From NCBI GenBank assembly GCA_007134725.1, contig SLKF01000053.1, forward strand, positions 1 through 17,197: a DNA stretch of 17,197 bases. The letters are read 5' to 3'. Under the pieces are notes generated by a model. That model was not told the origin of the DNA and searched no databases. It was given only the letters and a program-made list of their open reading frames with translations. This document shows, piece by piece, positions 14,830-17,197 of this stretch (its first letter is position 1; the number at the start of each line of letters is the position of its first letter). Position numbers and translations under genes: made by a program. Origin of the DNA: Clostridiales bacterium (lineage in GTDB: Bacteria; Bacillota; Clostridia; Peptostreptococcales; T1SED10-28).

Positions 14830-16474
14830 TCAGTATTCCTCCCATCAAATTTTCTTCTATCCATACAGAAAGGTCATCTGCTCCGTATTCCCGGTTGCAA
14901 AGAACCGTCACTTCCCAATCGATCTTAGGATAGTAACTGGACCGGAAATTCACTCCCGGGTCCTCTCCCATGATCATATACTTGTATACCTCATTCCCTT
15001 TTTTACGAAGCCACATACCATAGCCATAATAAACCTCTTCCTGGACTTTTGCATAGGCTTTAAAAAGGGTATCCACAGTCTCTTGTTGCAAGATCTCCCC
15101 GCTGAATACTCGTTCCCATAACAGACTGACATCTTCGGCCGTGACAAAAATCCCTCCGTCAGGACCGCCGATTACGGGTATGGAATAAATATTACTAATC
15201 ATGGCTCCCTGTTCATTTTTAGTATACCCCAGGGCAGTGTTTTCCGGTAGTTGATCCATGGCAAAATATCCGGAGTTTTTCATTCCTGCGGGATTCAAAA
15301 TATATTTTTTAATAAAATCCGTAAAGTTCATGCCGCTTATTTCTTCAATGATCAACCCAAGAACGATATAGGCTCCATTATTGTAATGAAATTTTTCACC
15401 CGGTTCAAACATGGTTTTTCCTTTGTTGATCAAGGGCAGAAAATCTTTGGTTTTTCGTAGTAAGTACATAGGCTGCTCGATCCATAGTTCACTGAAATCA
15501 TCCATTACTTCTTCGTCAAAGTAATCCGGTATGCCGGAAGTATGACTTAGTAAATGATGCACTTTCACGTCGGAATGGAAGTTGGGAAACAGCTTAACAA
15601 TAGAATTTAACCGGTCCTTGGAAGAAAGCTTTCCTTCCTCAATAAGCTTTCCGATACCCAGAGCGGTAAAAAACTTGGCTCCCGAAGCAATCCCAAATTT
15701 GGTATCGGAATTATTTACTCGTTTATTACTTAAATCAGCGTATCCAAAGGCCTCTTGATATAGGGTATGTCCTCCCTTTTTAATGGAGACCACTCCGGAG
15801 AAATCCTCAATTTCCTTTATCTTTTGCAGTAGCCTTTTTTGCAACTCTTCAGAAAGATTTTCCGTCCTATTATCAGACATATCCATTGTCAGATTTTCAG
15901 ACAGTATTTTCCCTTCACCGGTCCCCATGCTCCGTTCAGCATTGCTGGCCAAACGCTTTGCCATTATTATATCCGGCTTTCCAGGTCCATTGGCATCGGG
16001 CAGCACTCCAACGATCTTGTAACCGATCTTTTCATAAAATTCATAGGGATGATTATGGTAATTTTTAATGTTCCTGATTTTTTCGTACGTATTTTCAAAC
16101 AAATCTCCATCACTCAGTGAGGTTTCGAACCTTTCGTCATCGGTACCCAGATAGATCATCATCCCACCCCGATTTATGATTTCTTTTTCCAGGGCATCCA
16201 CCAGTTTACTTCCCACACCCTTGGATCTCGTAGATCCGTCGACTACTAAGGGATGGAGTTCCCAACCGGTTTTATTATACTGAGGAATTCCCCCGATAAA
16301 ACCCATCAGTTTATCGTTTTCCACAGCCATAAACGCAATTCGTTCTTCACTTAAAATTTCTTTCATCTCTTTCATAGAGTCTTCACTATAGCTTTCAGGG
16401 AAATTCAACTGAAGCAGTTTTGCTCCGGCCTTTATGTATCCTTCCTTATTTTGATCAAATATTTTTATTTCCAT
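14819..16474 (-). CDS. AAC(6')-Ii-like acetyltransferase fused to serine hydrolase
   Basis: 551 aa in one uninterrupted frame. Residues 1-175 are a GNAT domain very like the enterococcal aminoglycoside 6'-N-acetyltransferase AAC(6')-Ii: GWELHPLVV (E72, H74, L76), IYLGTDD, HPYEFYEK (Y147) and GYKIVGVLP match it as I recall the sequence, with active-site residues at the same numbers. SKGVG carries the acetyl-CoA loop. A polar linker (about 176-206) joins it to a class C beta-lactamase/DD-peptidase-type domain (about 207-545), with SxxK as SGAK (S264, K267), HTSGIP, YxN as YNN (Y364, N366) and a late GEDPG in the KTG-equivalent region. There is no signal peptide, so the serine hydrolase half should be cytoplasmic, which argues against a cell-wall or secreted beta-lactamase role. 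Drug acetylation is unproven. GGAGTGAAGG precedes the ATG. It lies 12 nt after the DUF1801 gene. Confidence 0.9.
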   Translation of the reverse strand: MEIKIFDQNKEGYIKAGAKLLQLNFPESYSEDSMKEMKEILSEERIAFMAVENDKLMGFIGGIPQYNKTGWELHPLVVDGSTRSKGVGSKLVDALEKEIINRGGMMIYLGTDDERFETSLSDGDLFENTYEKIRNIKNYHNHPYEFYEKIGYKIVGVLPDANGPGKPDIIMAKRLASNAERSMGTGEGKILSENLTMDMSDNRTENLSEELQKRLLQKIKEIEDFSGVVSIKKGGHTLYQEAFGYADLSNKRVNNSDTKFGIASGAKFFTALGIGKLIEEGKLSSKDRLNSIVKLFPNFHSDVKVHHLLSHTSGIPDYFDEEVMDDFSELWIEQPMYLLRKTKDFLPLINKGKTMFEPGEKFHYNNGAYIVLGLIIEEISGMNFTDFIKKYILNPAGMKNSGYFAMDQLPENTALGYTKNEQGAMISNIYSIPVIGGPDGGIFVTAEDVSLLWERVFSGEILQQETVDTLFKAYAKVQEEVYYGYGMWLRKKGNEVYKYMIMGEDPGVNFRSSYYPKIDWEVTVLCNREYGADDLSVWIEENLMGGILNEK

Positions 16475-16486
16475 TTACCTTCACTC

Positions 16487-16855
16487 CTATCTCCAAAAAC
16501 GAGTCATGTTTTTCTTTTCCTTAATATTATAATCAATCATAGCGTCCAGCAAATCGAAATCAATCTTATCGGTCCACTTGATTTTAAAAAGCATTTTAGT
16601 TCGTTCATACCCTGCCTGTTCTATCTGTTCCTCAAAATGATCCAAGGCTTTAGTTTCCGGTGAAATAGAAATATGATTTTTTGCCACACTGAAGGCAAGG
16701 ATAAATGTTCCGTGATCCGTAAACATCGGTTGATTCCATTTAATTTCTCTCTTTAACTCCGGGAATTTGTTTGTAATATGCTGAAGGATGTCTTCCATAC
16801 GGGCTCGTTTTTCCGGATCTTCCATAGTGTTTAAAAAATCTACAAAGTTCTTCAT
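16487..16855 (-). CDS. DUF1801 protein, YdhG-like iron chaperone family
   Basis: 122 aa. The whole length resembles Bacillus subtilis YdhG/Fra, a DUF1801 (PF08818) protein with a frataxin-like fold described as an intracellular iron chaperone. The shared pattern includes EIKWNQPMFTDHGTFI in the middle, an SVAKNHISISPE block, a QAGYERTKMLFKIKW segment and the terminal TRFWR. A soluble cytoplasmic role in iron delivery is inferred from that relative; conserved Trp and acidic residues are present but no metal site can be read directly. AGGAGG 11 nt upstream supports ATG at 16855. It is the first gene of the minus-strand cluster. Confidence 0.88.
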   Translation of the reverse strand: MKNFVDFLNTMEDPEKRARMEDILQHITNKFPELKREIKWNQPMFTDHGTFILAFSVAKNHISISPETKALDHFEEQIEQAGYERTKMLFKIKWTDKIDFDLLDAMIDYNIKEKKNMTRFWR

Positions 16856-17095
16856 TCATTAACACCTCCTAGATCATATATTCCCGATTTATCTCCCCAT
16901 AAGCAATGATTAGCACCCTAATAAATAGTATATACAATCTCAGTAAATAGCAGAAGGACACCGGGTTGGATTTCTTCTCCGTCTTAAGGCGGAGATAAAA
17001 AATTTATTTATTTAAAACAACGTTCAGGTCATGTTTAGGTAAAAAAGCATAAAAAAAGCCCCTGAAATTATAAAAAAGATTCAATAATTTCAGGG
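16856..17095. other. Intergenic region before the DUF1801 gene
   Basis: 240 nt. It holds the terminator of the upstream partial gene, a second hairpin at 16976-16995, and on the minus strand a weak promoter candidate: -10-like TATACT at 16927-16932 without a good -35. No riboswitch-like fold is evident. Confidence 0.5.
16976..16995. repeat. Short hairpin upstream of the DUF1801 operon
   Basis: TCTCCGTC and GGCGGAGA pair over eight positions (one G-T wobble) around a TTAA loop. It lies about 45 nt upstream of the -10-like box at 16927-16932 on the minus strand. On the plus strand it is followed by an A/T-rich run (TAAAAAATTTATTTATTT), so it could be a weak plus-strand terminator, but no plus-strand gene precedes it. 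It could also be a protein-binding site. Confidence 0.35.
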
Positions 17096-17097
17096 CT
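17057..17097 (-). terminator. Rho-independent terminator of the partial gene at the right edge
   Basis: Arms 17057-17070 and 17085-17097 form a 13-14 bp stem with one bulged base and a 14-nt loop. On the minus strand it is followed by seven T residues. The upstream gene's stop codon (17096-17098) overlaps the foot of the stem. Confidence 0.85.
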
Positions 17098-17197
17098 ATT
17101 TTTCAGGGGGGTTATTCTTTTCTTCCCCAAACCGATAAATTCCATAAAAGCGACGAATTCCGGTTGCAAACATCAGGATATTAAAAATTAAAAATAA
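17096..17197 (-). CDS. Partial CDS, C-terminus of a membrane protein
   Basis: An open minus-strand frame enters from the right edge and runs 33 codons to TAG at 17096-17098. It begins with a hydrophobic stretch (LFLIFNILMFATG) and ends in a charged tail (RFGEEKNNPPEK), as expected for the last membrane segment and cytoplasmic tail of an integral membrane protein. The stop codon overlaps a strong terminator, which supports a real gene end. The family cannot be told from this piece. Confidence 0.7.
   Translation of the reverse strand, partial: LFLIFNILMFATGIRRFYGIYRFGEEKNNPPEK

Noticed and set aside
1..17197. tRNA, rRNA, CRISPR arrays or intact insertion sequences
   Set aside because: No cloverleaf-like, rRNA-like, regularly spaced repeat or transposase signals were seen on either strand.

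Overview
The window looks like chromosomal DNA of a low-to-moderate GC, strictly anaerobic Firmicute of the class Clostridia. This is inferred from gene content: two [FeFe]-hydrogenase-type proteins in one operon, strong AGGAGG-type ribosome binding sites, an AI-2E family permease, a formiminotransferase-cyclodeaminase-like enzyme, a Bacillus YdhG-like protein and an Enterococcus-like AAC(6') domain. No RNA genes, CRISPR array or intact mobile element is visible. All genes but one lie on the minus strand.

Layout, described from high to low coordinates because most genes run that way. At 17197-17096 is the last 33 codons of a membrane protein, closed by a hairpin terminator. Next is a cluster: a DUF1801/YdhG-type small protein (16855-16487), an unusual fusion of an AAC(6')-Ii-like aminoglycoside acetyltransferase with a penicillin-binding serine hydrolase (16474-14819), a methyltransferase whose start overlaps the fusion gene (14829-13984), a COG0731-type radical SAM protein (13840-12914) and a second methyltransferase (12873-12253). 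Just downstream is a decayed, frameshifted fragment related to the first methyltransferase, followed by a perfect 15-bp terminator stem. On the plus strand, running into the same terminator, is a possible small membrane-peptide frame with an internal TAA.

The next minus-strand group is an AI-2E family permease, a cyclodeaminase/cyclohydrolase family protein and a membrane-anchored phospholipase-D-like protein (11829-8517). It converges with the only plus-strand gene, a 362-aa protein of unknown function (7357-8445). A two-gene unit of alpha/beta hydrolase plus GNAT acetyltransferase follows (7177-5900) and ends at a terminator.

The most coherent system is the operon at 5615-355, with a recognisable promoter at 5661-5689 and a terminator at 278-302. 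Its gene order is: PAS-containing sensory [FeFe]-hydrogenase (HydS type, H-cluster proton-relay Cys replaced by Thr), SpoIIE/PP2C-type phosphatase overlapping it by one base, a [2Fe-2S] thioredoxin-like ferredoxin, a group-B-like [FeFe]-hydrogenase with intact H-cluster cysteines, and an ECF-type transporter S-component-like membrane protein. My reading is that the first two proteins sense hydrogen or redox state and pass the signal through dephosphorylation, while the last enzymes handle hydrogen metabolism. Sensing and signalling are inferred from domain content and gene coupling. The left edge (25-about 260) holds reading-frame traces that look like a decayed gene with an alpha/beta-hydrolase-like C-terminus.
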